Assembly: GCA_027314025.1 (NCBI GenBank)
Contig: DAHVCP010000036.1
Coordinates: 1 to 57,212 of the forward strand
Direction of reading: 5' to 3'
Length of the DNA: 57,212 nucleotides
Source of the DNA: Acidobacteriota bacterium
Lineage (GTDB): Bacteria; Acidobacteriota; Terriglobia; Terriglobales; SCQP01
The notes below the pieces were generated by a model that did no database searches, was not told the origin of the DNA, and worked only from the letters and a program-made list of their open reading frames with translations. Every line of letters starts with the position of its first letter. The first letter of the stretch is position 1. Shown piece after piece: positions 31,705 to 39,839 of the stretch. The position numbers and the translations under genes are program-made.

Positions 31705-33180
31705 CTATTCGCCGGTAAATTCCAGCACGAAGTTCAGGTTCCCCGGACGGGCGGTGTGGTCGTCGGCCGATATGGCCAGGGTCATGGGCAGCCCTGCCGA
31801 AAACGAGCACGTTCCGGAACCCGAACTGCTCGATCCGGCCGTTCCAGCCGCCGGGAGCAGGGCCGGAAACGTGCAGACGCCTTGCGCGGATGAGACGGTG
31901 AAGACCGCCCCAACCGAGCCGCCATTGCCTGGAGATTGCGCATAGACGCTCAAACGGCGGAGGACGACCGCGGAGTTGGGCGTCCATTCATCGAGGCTTG
32001 CGGCCGGGGCCGGAAGCGAACCCGACCAGAACACCGAAATCATCCCTGGTCCAAGATTGTCCGTGTTATCAATGGAATAGCCGTTTAAATTCAGGTTGGA
32101 GTTTAAGCTCTGGGCGGCGCTGGTTCCGGGATTGGCAAAGATGGGGGTTAAGAAGCGGATCGGTAAGGGCGTGGCCAATGGGTAGATCTGGCTCACGTCC
32201 GCGGTCGGACCGGTGAGATACCAATTCTGGGGGAACCCGGGATAGGTGTTTCCCTGGGCATCGGCCAATGTGGCGATGTAGTAGGTCGGAGCGGGAAGGA
32301 TGGCGTCGTTAAAGGTGAATTGACAGGGGCTGGTGTTGCTGGTGGGCAGAGCGGCGCCTGCGGTGAGCGGGGTGGATTGCACATAGGGCGCGCTGGCGTT
32401 GGCAACGGCTTGCCTCGAATCGGCCCCGGAGGCCGTGCCGATGTAAACCGCATAGCTGGCGCCGGCGGGAACTCCGGGCGGCGCCACCGTAAGCGCGCCG
32501 GGGGCGGGCAGGACGATCACGGTTTCGGGGCTTGGCAGTGATTCGCCGCCGCTATTGATCGTCGTGACGGCGACAAAATAGGTTCCGGCCGGCAGTGTGC
32601 CGTTGCCCTGCGAAGCCGTCACCGCGGGTGGGGCGGTGGGATCCGGCAGGCCCGTGACCGCGCCGTTGGCGGTGGTGTAACAGACCACTGGGCTGGGCAC
32701 CAGCGCCAAGGATCCCGGCACGATGCCGGCTTGGCTAAGGCGGAGGGTAAGGGTTGCATTGGCGGCGGGCAGGGATGAATTGGGCAGTGCGAACTTTCCC
32801 GTAAGGGTGCCGGCGTGACCGGCGATTGATCCGGCCAACACGGCGGTCATGCAGACGCTAAGCGGGAATAGGGAGCGGCGGAGCCGGACGGGCCACCGCC
32901 GGCGCTGGGGCGGCTCGTCCAGGCCCAAGGCGTGGCGTTCTTCGCGCGCCGCTTGCTCTCCGCGCCGTTCCGCGCGCTGACACCGGCTGCGGCAATAGGC
33001 GCAGCCTTCGGGCCAACGCGTGGGCGTGAGCGCGGGGCCTGCGAGTCGGCCGCCGCAGGCTCGGCAATCGCCGGTTTGGACCGGCGCGGATTGGACCTGC
33101 AGGCTCGCAAGAATCGGCCGGCCCTGGCTGAAATGAAATCGGGCCGGATGCGGAAAGGTGCGGGGCTCGACGGGGGTCAT
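31705..33180 (-). CDS. Membrane-anchored fibre-like protein with N-terminal Cys cluster
   Basis: This 491-residue protein starts with ATG overlapping the upstream stop (ATGA at 33177-33180). Residues 39-67 hold CRACGG and CAYCRSRC, a zinc-ribbon-like cluster. A basic stretch and one hydrophobic segment follow at 103-122 (LFPLSVCMTAVLAGSIAGHA), then a long Ser/Thr/Gly-rich beta region. Residues about 188-283 share a domain with the tail spike (GTLPAGTYFV...YIGTASGAD...GAALPTSNT). The C-terminal part is another beta domain. A cytoplasmic zinc head, one membrane span and an outer adhesion-type region would be an unusual build for a virion protein. Confidence 0.65.
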   Translation of the reverse strand: MTPVEPRTFPHPARFHFSQGRPILASLQVQSAPVQTGDCRACGGRLAGPALTPTRWPEGCAYCRSRCQRAERRGEQAAREERHALGLDEPPQRRRWPVRLRRSLFPLSVCMTAVLAGSIAGHAGTLTGKFALPNSSLPAANATLTLRLSQAGIVPGSLALVPSPVVCYTTANGAVTGLPDPTAPPAVTASQGNGTLPAGTYFVAVTTINSGGESLPSPETVIVLPAPGALTVAPPGVPAGASYAVYIGTASGADSRQAVANASAPYVQSTPLTAGAALPTSNTSPCQFTFNDAILPAPTYYIATLADAQGNTYPGFPQNWYLTGPTADVSQIYPLATPLPIRFLTPIFANPGTSAAQSLNSNLNLNGYSIDNTDNLGPGMISVFWSGSLPAPAASLDEWTPNSAVVLRRLSVYAQSPGNGGSVGAVFTVSSAQGVCTFPALLPAAGTAGSSSSGSGTCSFSAGLPMTLAISADDHTARPGNLNFVLEFTGE

Positions 33181-33464
33181 GAGGTCTGGTCGTGGCGGAG
33201 GACCGCGCCATTCATCCGCAGGCCGCGCAGCCAACGGGAACGAGTGGGATTGGCGGCGCCGCTGCTGGAGTACGCGCCCCAAGCAATCAAAGTCTGGTCG
33301 GCGGCATCCCGCGCGGCGGCGCCTGCGCCGGGGCGGGCGTGGGCAGCGCCATACAAAATCTGGATCTCCGCTGGAGAAACAAATCGAGCCCGGCGAGCCG
33401 AGACCAGCCACCGGGCTCGGGAGAGAGACACATATTCGTTGCTTCCGTGAACCCGCAGTTTCAT
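33177..33464 (-). CDS. First gene of the virion operon, 95 aa
   Basis: The 95-residue product begins MKLRVHGSNEYVSLSRARW and continues with SARRARFVSPAEIQILYGAAHARPGAGAAARDAADQ. Then comes the segment TLIAWGAYSSSGAANPTRSRW and a basic end. Amphipathic and hydrophobic segments alternate. ATG at 33464 is preferred; a longer upstream frame enters the repeat region and lacks coding character. Its stop overlaps the next ATG. No family recognised. Confidence 0.5.
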   Translation of the reverse strand: MKLRVHGSNEYVSLSRARWLVSARRARFVSPAEIQILYGAAHARPGAGAAARDAADQTLIAWGAYSSSGAANPTRSRWLRGLRMNGAVLRHDQTS

Positions 33465-34161
33465 GACAGCGCGAGAGGTTTTGGAAACGCGGTATCCCGC
33501 CGGATCTACACGTCGGCGGCGGATTCGCCGCGGAACGGACTGGCCGGGGGAGACGGAGAGGGGAATGGATGCGCCCCGCGGCGGGCCCTTCGACACGTCG
33601 GCCGGTGCGGCGCCGGGGCGCACCCACGATGTCCGCCGGGCCGCGCGGGGCCCCGCCGGCGGCCGAAGCCGCCGCGGGGCGCAGTTTGCTTACATTCCAG
33701 TCTGATGACGAGTTGCTCGGGTGAGTTGCCTGACTACATTGAAGCAGTCACACCGGGCCCTTTCGGGCGCCGGGGCGCACCCACGATCTCCGCCGGGCCG
33801 CGCGGGGCCCCGCCGGCGGCCGAGGCCGCCGCGGAGCACGATTTACCTTCCATTCCAGTCTGATGACCAGCTGCTCGGGCGAGTTGCCTGACTGGAGACG
33901 TCAATCACTGGCAGGCCCGCTACTTGGGCGATATGTCCTCAGGTGATTCACCGCGGGGCGAGCACCATGGAGCAGCAGGTCATCACGGAGGACCGCGCCA
34001 TTGGACTCCGAGGGCGCCGCGCCAATGGACGGGTGGTGGCGACAGGAGCGCCAAGGCTGCCGGCAGAAGCAGAGGCGCTGGGTGGGCGTGGTCCGGCGCC
34101 GGGTCCGACCGCCGGGCCATCAGCACCGCCGGGAAGAGCCGAGCGCGGCACCGCAATGGTT
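33465..34161. promoter_or_regulatory. Non-coding leader region upstream of the virion operon
   Basis: These 697 bp separate the first virion gene from the TPR gene, both on the minus strand. They contain the tandem repeat at 33609-33893 and further GC-rich sequence, with no supported coding frame. As the region 5' of a 24-kb polycistron it should carry its promoter. I could not identify a convincing -35/-10 pair. Confidence 0.45.
33609..33893. repeat. Tandem direct repeat, two copies, period about 157 bp
   Basis: Copy 1 runs 33609-33735 and copy 2 33766-33893. Both start GGCGCCGGGGCGCACCCACG and end in GAGTTGCCTGACT, with a few substitutions and small indels between them. Each copy contains a 7-bp GC stem: CGGCGGC/GCCGCCG at 33657-33674 and at 33814-33831. 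Read on the minus strand the first loop is C(UUCG)G, an exceptionally stable tetraloop; the second has CUCG. Confidence 0.85.
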
Positions 34162-35415
34162 TCAGCGGCGCGGGCCGGAAATTTCGCGTTGCAGTTTGGC
34201 GGCGTTGGCCCGCCGAATGCGGTTAGATGCGGCGAACTCGGCTTGGGCTTGGCGGCGATGGCCGGAGCGCAGGTAGGCTTGGCCCAGCAGCGCACGGACA
34301 GAGGCGCTTTCCGGCTTCAAACCCGCGGCGCGGCGTAGGTAGGTGATCGCCTGCGGAAACCGGCGGGTCTGCAGCTCAAGCTGGCCCAAGCCGAAGTCGG
34401 CGGCGGCTAGGTTGGGCGCGAGACGAAGGGCACGAAGGAAGGCGCGCCGCGCCTGATGCGGATGGCCGGTATCGAAGTAGATCTCGCCGAGGTGGGAATA
34501 GTTGTAGGGGATGGTCGGCTCCAGCGCGATATCGGCGAGGAACTGCCGCCGCGCCCGGGCGAACTTGTGCATCCGCTGATAGACCACGCCGAGATTGAAA
34601 TGCACCATCGGCATGTTCGGATTTGCCGCCGCGGCGGTGCGAAAGGCCTTCAGCGCCAGAGGATATTCCTGTTTGTTCAGGAATGCGCGGCCCATCCAGA
34701 GGCGGAATTCCGGAGTGTTTTTTCCGACCGCCAGCAGCTGTTTGGCGGCGCGATTGCGGAGGGCCGTCTGATGGGCATTGCCGGCGGCCACGGCCAGGAT
34801 GTACAAGTAGCCGATCTGGTGGGACTCCTGCGGCCAGAGCGGCGCGAGGTCGCCCGCGGCGGCGGCGTAGCGAGCGGTGAAGAATTGGCAGAGCCCCAGC
34901 AGGTAGCGCGCTTGCAGGTTCCCGCGTTGCGCGGACAGCACGGCGGAAAAGTACGGTGCGGCTCGCCGATAACGGCCCTGCTGGTAATAGGTGAGGCCGA
35001 GGTTGAGCTTGAGTCCCGGCAGCTGCGGCGCCAAGCGCACCGCGCGGCGCAGCCAGCCGCGCGCCGCGGCCCACTGCTTGCGGTGCATGGCGATCACGCC
35101 CAGGTCCGCGTAGGCGCCCATCTGGTGCGGGTCGAGCGCCAGGACGCGATGGAAATCGCTGGCCGCGGCATGCAAGCGGCCGGCGGCAAGCTCCGCCCGG
35201 GCCTGTGCGAACACCGCGGCTAGGGAAGCCGGTGCGGCGGGAACTTGCGCGCCGGCGCCGGCGGCCAAGCAAATCGCCGCCAGCAGCCATGCGGGAATGA
35301 ACCTCGGCGACAGGCGAACTCCCGCTATGCGATCTCCCCGCGCTTCATCTCGCCCATCAGATGATCGCAGGCCCGGACGGCCAGCGACATGATCGTGAGC
35401 GTGGGGTTTTGGCAA
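34162..35415 (-). CDS. Secreted TPR-repeat protein
   Basis: This tetratricopeptide-repeat protein has about nine repeats (for example GAYADLGVIAMHRKQWAAARG, PMVHFNLGVVYQRMHKFARAR, PYNYSHLGEIYFDTGHPHQAR). A Sec-type leader FIPAWLLAAICLAAGAGAQ precedes the repeats, so the protein is probably periplasmic or lipid-side and scaffolds other proteins. Start is uncertain: the only standard in-frame start is a TTG at 35415, 91 bp inside the GMC gene. A CTG at 35313 preceded by GGGAG would place the leader at the N-terminus. It is transcribed after the GMC oxidoreductase gene. Confidence 0.75.
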   Translation of the reverse strand: MPKPHAHDHVAGRPGLRSSDGRDEARGDRIAGVRLSPRFIPAWLLAAICLAAGAGAQVPAAPASLAAVFAQARAELAAGRLHAAASDFHRVLALDPHQMGAYADLGVIAMHRKQWAAARGWLRRAVRLAPQLPGLKLNLGLTYYQQGRYRRAAPYFSAVLSAQRGNLQARYLLGLCQFFTARYAAAAGDLAPLWPQESHQIGYLYILAVAAGNAHQTALRNRAAKQLLAVGKNTPEFRLWMGRAFLNKQEYPLALKAFRTAAAANPNMPMVHFNLGVVYQRMHKFARARRQFLADIALEPTIPYNYSHLGEIYFDTGHPHQARRAFLRALRLAPNLAAADFGLGQLELQTRRFPQAITYLRRAAGLKPESASVRALLGQAYLRSGHRRQAQAEFAASNRIRRANAAKLQREISGPRR

Positions 35416-37055
35416 GGGCCGCTGGTGAAGCTGGAGCCGTCCATGACGTACAGATTTTTGACGTCGTGGGTTTGCTCGAACTTGTTGAGCACGGAGGTGC
35501 GGGGATCATTGCCCATGCGGGCGATTCCTACCTCGTGAATGGCCCAACCCGGCGTGCTGGGGCGGGCATGGGTGCGGATATTCTTGGCGCCTGCGGCTTC
35601 CAGCATTTCCGCCGCCGACTGGGCCATGTCCTGCACCATGGCGAACTCGTTCTCCCGGTACTTCATGTGAAAGCGCAGAACGGGAATGCCATAGACGTCC
35701 CTCACATCGGGGTCAATTTCGACGAAGTTGTCGTAGTGGCCCAAGCTTTCGCCGAAACCTCCCATGCTGAGCGTGTTGACCGGGTCCAGCAATCCGCGCT
35801 GATACTCCTCGCCGAAACCGCTCGCGCCCCAATTGAAGTCAACTCCACCGCCGCCCTCGTATCCATAGCCACGGATAAAGTCCTTGGACCGCGCCGTGCC
35901 GGGAACGTTGCGGAAGCGGACGACGTAAAGCCCCGCAGGCCGGTTGGGGCCGTTGATATTCGGCTTGCCGGCGACCGCATTCAAACTGGGGAACTCACCG
36001 GCCGCGCCGCCGCCCATGATGTTGTCCATCAAATAACGTCCCAGCACGCCGCTGCTGTTGGCCAAACCATTCGGGTTCTGGCCATTCGCCGAGTTGAACA
36101 GGATGCGTACCGACTCGAAGGATTGCGCGCAGAGGGCGACGGCCCGGCCGTAAACCTCTTTTTGTTGGTGCGTGATGCGGTCCATGTAACGGATCCCGCG
36201 GGCCACGTTGCGATCCGGGTCCATGATCACTTGATGCGCCATGGCGTTGGTCAGATGGGTGCAGCGCCCGGTGCGCATCGCGTCGGCGACGGTGGTGAAG
36301 TAGGCGTTGAAATAGGAATGGGTGACGCAGCCGCGCTCGCACGGGCCGCAGTAATGGCAGGGCGCCCGTCCATTGATGCCGCGGGTGATGTTGGCGGAGC
36401 GGCAGAGCGTGGCGGTACGGCCCAGCTTGGCCTTGACCCGCGTGCGGAACTGCCACTCCGAGCAGTTCAGCGCCATCGGCGGTTGAAAGTGGCCGTCCGG
36501 CAGCCAAGGGATATTTTCCTGCATGCCGGTGATGCCTACGTAGGGTTCGGTAATGTCGTAATAGGGGGCGATCTCGCGGTAGGTGATCGGCCAGTCCTGG
36601 CCGAAACCATCGTGCGATGCCGCCTGAAAATCCCAATCGCTGAACCGCAACGCGACGCGGCCCCAAACGTTCGTGCGGCCGCCGGTGACCCGCAGCCGCC
36701 CCTGCCAGCTAAATGGCATGCCGGGATAGGTGGTGTACGGCTCTTCAATGTCGTTGCAGAACCAGTCGTAGTTGTACTCCATGCAGGCGTAACAATCCTT
36801 CTGCACGGGTCGGGTTTTGCGGATGACCTCGGGGGCCATGTTGCGGAACTTCAACTTGAAGTCCGGCTCATGCTCCGTGAAATTCGCGTCGGATTGCTGC
36901 CGGCCGGCGTCCACCAGGCAGACCTTCAGGCCCGCCTCGGTCAGACGTTTGCAGGCCCAGCCGCCGCTGGCGCCGGAGCCAACGACGATCACGTCAAAGC
37001 TGGGGGAGGCAGAGGAGCGGGGAACAAAGACTGTAGGCGAGGCAGGTTGGTCCAT
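35325..37055 (-). CDS. GMC-family oxidoreductase (gluconate/sorbitol dehydrogenase type)
   Basis: This FAD-dependent glucose-methanol-choline oxidoreductase has 576 residues. The FAD-binding Rossmann motif is VIVVGSGASGGWACKRL near the N-terminus; GGRTNVWGRVALR is the second FAD contact; the C-terminal signature region has GWAIHEVGIARMGNDPRTSVL with the catalytic His, and PTLTIMSLAVRACDHL. A cysteine cluster CHYCGPCERGC in the middle suggests an iron-sulfur site as in three-subunit FAD dehydrogenases. No small hitch-hiker or cytochrome subunit gene is adjacent. ATG at 37055 is used; a GTG at 37112 is possible. Confidence 0.9.
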   Translation of the reverse strand: MDQPASPTVFVPRSSASPSFDVIVVGSGASGGWACKRLTEAGLKVCLVDAGRQQSDANFTEHEPDFKLKFRNMAPEVIRKTRPVQKDCYACMEYNYDWFCNDIEEPYTTYPGMPFSWQGRLRVTGGRTNVWGRVALRFSDWDFQAASHDGFGQDWPITYREIAPYYDITEPYVGITGMQENIPWLPDGHFQPPMALNCSEWQFRTRVKAKLGRTATLCRSANITRGINGRAPCHYCGPCERGCVTHSYFNAYFTTVADAMRTGRCTHLTNAMAHQVIMDPDRNVARGIRYMDRITHQQKEVYGRAVALCAQSFESVRILFNSANGQNPNGLANSSGVLGRYLMDNIMGGGAAGEFPSLNAVAGKPNINGPNRPAGLYVVRFRNVPGTARSKDFIRGYGYEGGGGVDFNWGASGFGEEYQRGLLDPVNTLSMGGFGESLGHYDNFVEIDPDVRDVYGIPVLRFHMKYRENEFAMVQDMAQSAAEMLEAAGAKNIRTHARPSTPGWAIHEVGIARMGNDPRTSVLNKFEQTHDVKNLYVMDGSSFTSGPCQNPTLTIMSLAVRACDHLMGEMKRGEIA

Positions 37056-37584
37056 GGCGGTCTGGATGCGGTCCGGGCCGGCATCCTCCCCGGCCAGTGC
37101 CGATGTTGTCACTTCACGGCGGAAGGGTCAAGAGCAGGCAGGCGGGCGAAGCGGTCCCGGCGCGGCTGGCAGCGGCACTGTGCGATTACATTCAGTTTGC
37201 GTCGCATCGGCGTTGCGCCATGCGGGCGCGGTCCGGGCGCGCTCAAGGCGCGCTCACGGCGCGCTCAAGGCGCTCTCAAGGAATGTCCCGTGGCAAAAGC
37301 CCCAGCCGATTCATCGCGGCGGTCGCGCCCTTTGCACTTGCGGCAAAGCCGGCGCGAGGAGGCCGCGACGCTCCGCGGGTGGCCCGCTCGCCGCCTGCGC
37401 AGCGGCGCGGCCCTGGCGGCGCCCAAGCGGGGCCTGGGGCGAACGCGGCCCACGGCCTCGCCCGCACGCCCAGCGGTCGGCCGAAGCTGCCAGCGGTTGG
37501 GGCGTGGCAAACGGCACGCGGAAAGGATTGGCGTGTTCTTCGGAATACTCCTAGCCAAGTACCCGTAAACTAGGAGTTTCCGTG
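37056..37584. other. Divergent intergenic region between GMC and thrC
   Basis: This stretch lies between divergent genes and should hold both promoters. It contains four tandem 11-bp units (GGCGCGCTCAA-type) at 37236-37279 and very GC-rich sequence to 37540. The AGGAG site for thrC lies at its right end (AGGAGTTTCCGTG before ATG 37585). Frames on either strand are Arg/Ala low-complexity and are not supported as genes. Confidence 0.5.
37236..37279. repeat. Four tandem 11-bp repeats
   Basis: The unit GGCGCGCTCAA occurs in tandem four times with one-base changes (third base run CAC in copy 2, TCTCAA in copy 4). It lies in the thrC-GMC intergenic region. It could be a simple slippage product or binding sites for a regulator. 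Confidence 0.8.
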
Positions 37585-38883
37585 ATGCCCACCGATCACC
37601 AATTGTGCTGCATCGGCTGTGGCCGGAGCGCGTTTCCCACCGCTCCGGATTTCCGCTGCGCGCATTGCGGCGAGTTGTTGGAGGTCGTGCTGCCCAAACC
37701 GCCGGCGGAGGCGGGAACATGGCCCCGGCGATGGCGCGAACGCCGGACCTCCTTGGCGGCGGAGGATATCAGCGGGGTATGGCGTTTTCGCGAGATGCTG
37801 CCGGCGGTGGGCGAGCCGGTGAGTCTGCGCGAAGGCAATACGCCGCTGTACCAGCTGCCGGGCTGTGGGCGGCGCCTGGGGATGACGCAGCTGTGGGCCA
37901 AGCACCAAGGAATCAATCCCACGGGCTCCTTCAAGGACACGGGCATGACGGTCGCGCTCAGCCAGGCGCGTACCGCGGGATTTCGGTGGGTGGCCTGCGC
38001 TTCGACCGGGAATACATCGGCATCCATGGCCGCCTACGCGGCCCGCGCCGGGTTGGGGGCGCTGGTCTTGGTCCCGGCGGGACAAATTGCCTGGGGCAAA
38101 CTGGCGCAGGCGCTCGATTACGGCGCTTTGACCTGCCAAGTGCAAGGGGATTTTGACGCGTGCATGCGCACGCTGAATGCCGTCGTCCGCCGCTCGCCGG
38201 TCGGGTTGGTCAATTCCGTGAATCCGTATCGCGTCGAGGGACAAAAGACCGCGGTCTATGAATTGCTGGAGCAGTTGGCGTGGCAGCCGCCGGACCATAT
38301 TATCGTTCCCGGCGGTAACCTTGCCAATGCCTCGGCGATCGGCAAGGGATTGCGCGAAATGCGGGAACGTGGCTGGATCACTCACCTGCCAAAGGTGTCG
38401 GTCGTTCAGGCGCTGGGGGCCAGTCCGCTAGCGGCGGCTTGGCGCGCCAACCGGGGCAGGGAACTGACTCCGGTCCACGCCGAGACCCGGGCCACCGCAA
38501 TCCGTATCGGCAATCCGGCGTCTTGGCGCAAAGCGGTGCGGGTGCTGGAGGAAACCGGCGGGGATTGCATCGCCGTCAGCGAAGCGGAACTCGCGGCGGC
38601 CAAAGCCGAGATTGGGGCCGAAGGCATCGGCTGTGAGCCGGCTTCGGCCGCGGCCCTCGCGGGGCTCAAGCAATGGCTAAGCCAAGGCTGGATTCGGCGG
38701 GACGAAACGGTGGTGCTGGTGCTGACCGGTCACTTGTTGAAGGATGCCGATTACACCTTGGACTTCCATCGCGGGCAGATGGCCGTGGATGCCGCCGCGG
38801 AGCGTCTGCGCAGGCCGCCCGTGGAGATTCCAGCGGATGCAGCCGCGGTCTTGGCGCAGTTGGAGAAGGCGGTGCAAGTTTGA
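37585..38883 (+). CDS. thrC: Threonine synthase
   Basis: This PLP enzyme converts O-phosphohomoserine to threonine. It has 432 residues. The PLP lysine is Lys117 in NPTGSFKDTGM; the phosphate-binding loop is near VPGGNLANASA and the Ser/Thr-rich segment ASTGNTSAS contacts substrate. An N-terminal zinc-ribbon-like pair (CIGC at 9-12, CAHC at 25-28) is typical of this class of threonine synthase. AGGAG eight bases before ATG supports the start. It leads the operon thrC-thrB-hom; the gene for aspartokinase is not in the window. Confidence 0.95.
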   Translation: MPTDHQLCCIGCGRSAFPTAPDFRCAHCGELLEVVLPKPPAEAGTWPRRWRERRTSLAAEDISGVWRFREMLPAVGEPVSLREGNTPLYQLPGCGRRLGMTQLWAKHQGINPTGSFKDTGMTVALSQARTAGFRWVACASTGNTSASMAAYAARAGLGALVLVPAGQIAWGKLAQALDYGALTCQVQGDFDACMRTLNAVVRRSPVGLVNSVNPYRVEGQKTAVYELLEQLAWQPPDHIIVPGGNLANASAIGKGLREMRERGWITHLPKVSVVQALGASPLAAAWRANRGRELTPVHAETRATAIRIGNPASWRKAVRVLEETGGDCIAVSEAELAAAKAEIGAEGIGCEPASAAALAGLKQWLSQGWIRRDETVVLVLTGHLLKDADYTLDFHRGQMAVDAAAERLRRPPVEIPADAAAVLAQLEKAVQV

Positions 38884-38894
38884 TCCGGGCCGAT

Positions 38895-39839
38895 ATGCCC
38901 CTGCGCCTGTCCTTGCCGGCCACCTCGGCGAATCTGGGCCCCGGATTTGACGCGGCGGCGGTGGCCGTGGACCTGCATCTGCGCGTAACGGCGGCCCCCT
39001 CGCGGGAATGGCGTCTGCGGGCGCGCGGCCGGGATCGCGGCATTTGCGGCCGCCAAGAAAACAACTTGCTGATTTCGACCTACCGGCAGGCCCTGGCACG
39101 GGAAGGGCGGCCGGCGCCCCCGCTGCGGATGGAAGTGGTCAATGAGATTCCGGTCGGCAAGGGCTTGGGCTCCTCTGCCGCCGCGCGCTTGGCGGGTCTA
39201 GCGCTTGCCGTTCATTTCGGCCGGCTGAACTGGAGCGGCGACCGCATTGAGCGCACGGCCGCGGCCTTGGAGGGCCATGGGGACAATGCGGCAGCTTGTT
39301 GGCGGGGAGGCGCCGTGTGCTGCGGCGCCGTTGGCGCGGAATTCCCTGCCATGGAGTTAGGATGTCCGCGCTGGACGCTGTTGCTTGCGCTGCCCCGCAC
39401 CCCGCTGGCGACGGAGTTGGCGCGTGCTGCTTTACCGCACCGGTATTCCCGCCAGGACGCGGTGAGCAACGTGCAAGCGGCGATGCAGTTGGCGGCGGCG
39501 CTGATCACGGGGGACAACAGCCACTTAGCAGGGGCAATGGCGGATCGCTTGCACGAACCGTATCGCGCGGCGCTGTGCCCATTATTGGGAGCGCTCAAGC
39601 CGCTCGCCGAGGCAGGGCCGGGTGCGGCCATTTCCGGCGTGGCCCTCAGCGGCGCCGGGCCGTCCGTGTTGCTCGTGGTGCGCCGCCCTTCGCGTCTTTC
39701 CACCGCCCGGCGCCGGGCCCAGGACGCGCTGCGTCGAGCTGGGATGGATGCGGAGCTAATCACCACGAGGATCGTTGCGGGCGGAGCGCGCGCCAGTTGG
39801 GATGCGCGGCAGCGACCCGCCGTGAAGGGGGCACGCTAG
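38895..39839 (+). CDS. thrB: Homoserine kinase
   Basis: This GHMP-family kinase phosphorylates homoserine to feed threonine synthase. It has 314 residues. The N-terminal LPATSANLGPGFDAAAVAV is the family opening; the ATP loop is PVGKGLGSSAAARLAG; the third GHMP motif is ISGVALSGAGPSVLLVV. ATG at 38895 lies 11 bp after thrC. The stop TAG overlaps the GTG start of the next gene by one base, so expression of the three enzymes is tightly coupled. Confidence 0.95.
   Translation: MPLRLSLPATSANLGPGFDAAAVAVDLHLRVTAAPSREWRLRARGRDRGICGRQENNLLISTYRQALAREGRPAPPLRMEVVNEIPVGKGLGSSAAARLAGLALAVHFGRLNWSGDRIERTAAALEGHGDNAAACWRGGAVCCGAVGAEFPAMELGCPRWTLLLALPRTPLATELARAALPHRYSRQDAVSNVQAAMQLAAALITGDNSHLAGAMADRLHEPYRAALCPLLGALKPLAEAGPGAAISGVALSGAGPSVLLVVRRPSRLSTARRRAQDALRRAGMDAELITTRIVAGGARASWDARQRPAVKGAR

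Larger units (their letters stand above)
9482..33464 (-). mobile_element. Podovirus-like virion gene block without early genes
   Basis: Thirty minus-strand genes and one plus-strand gene occupy 24 kb. In transcription order the recognisable ones are lytic transglycosylase, ParB-like, GNAT, HNH, tail spike, portal, scaffold, capsid, HicB/HicA, adaptor, tail-tube-B-like and large terminase. Portal-scaffold-capsid-tube A-tube B with terminase last is the order of T7-like podoviruses. No tail tape measure, sheath or major tail protein is seen, which fits a short tail. No integrase, repressor, polymerase, primase or helicase is visible. No frameshift or truncated gene was noticed inside the block. 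Confidence 0.85.

Noticed and set aside
3522-33464. One prophage spanning the tRNA-Leu integrase and the virion genes
   Set aside because: The pilBTC operon, a cytochrome and a membrane protein lie between them, all normal chromosomal genes, and the integrase's own element extends to the left.
33609-33893. CRISPR array
   Set aside because: There are only two long, GC-rich units with no short regular spacers and no cas genes nearby.
33943-34338. Plus-strand frame over the TPR gene end
   Set aside because: Half of it is antisense to the TPR gene; the rest is Gly/Arg/Ala-rich with no family features.
35361-37568. 735-codon plus-strand open frame
   Set aside because: It is antisense to the GMC oxidoreductase, whose FAD and catalytic motifs are clear on the minus strand.
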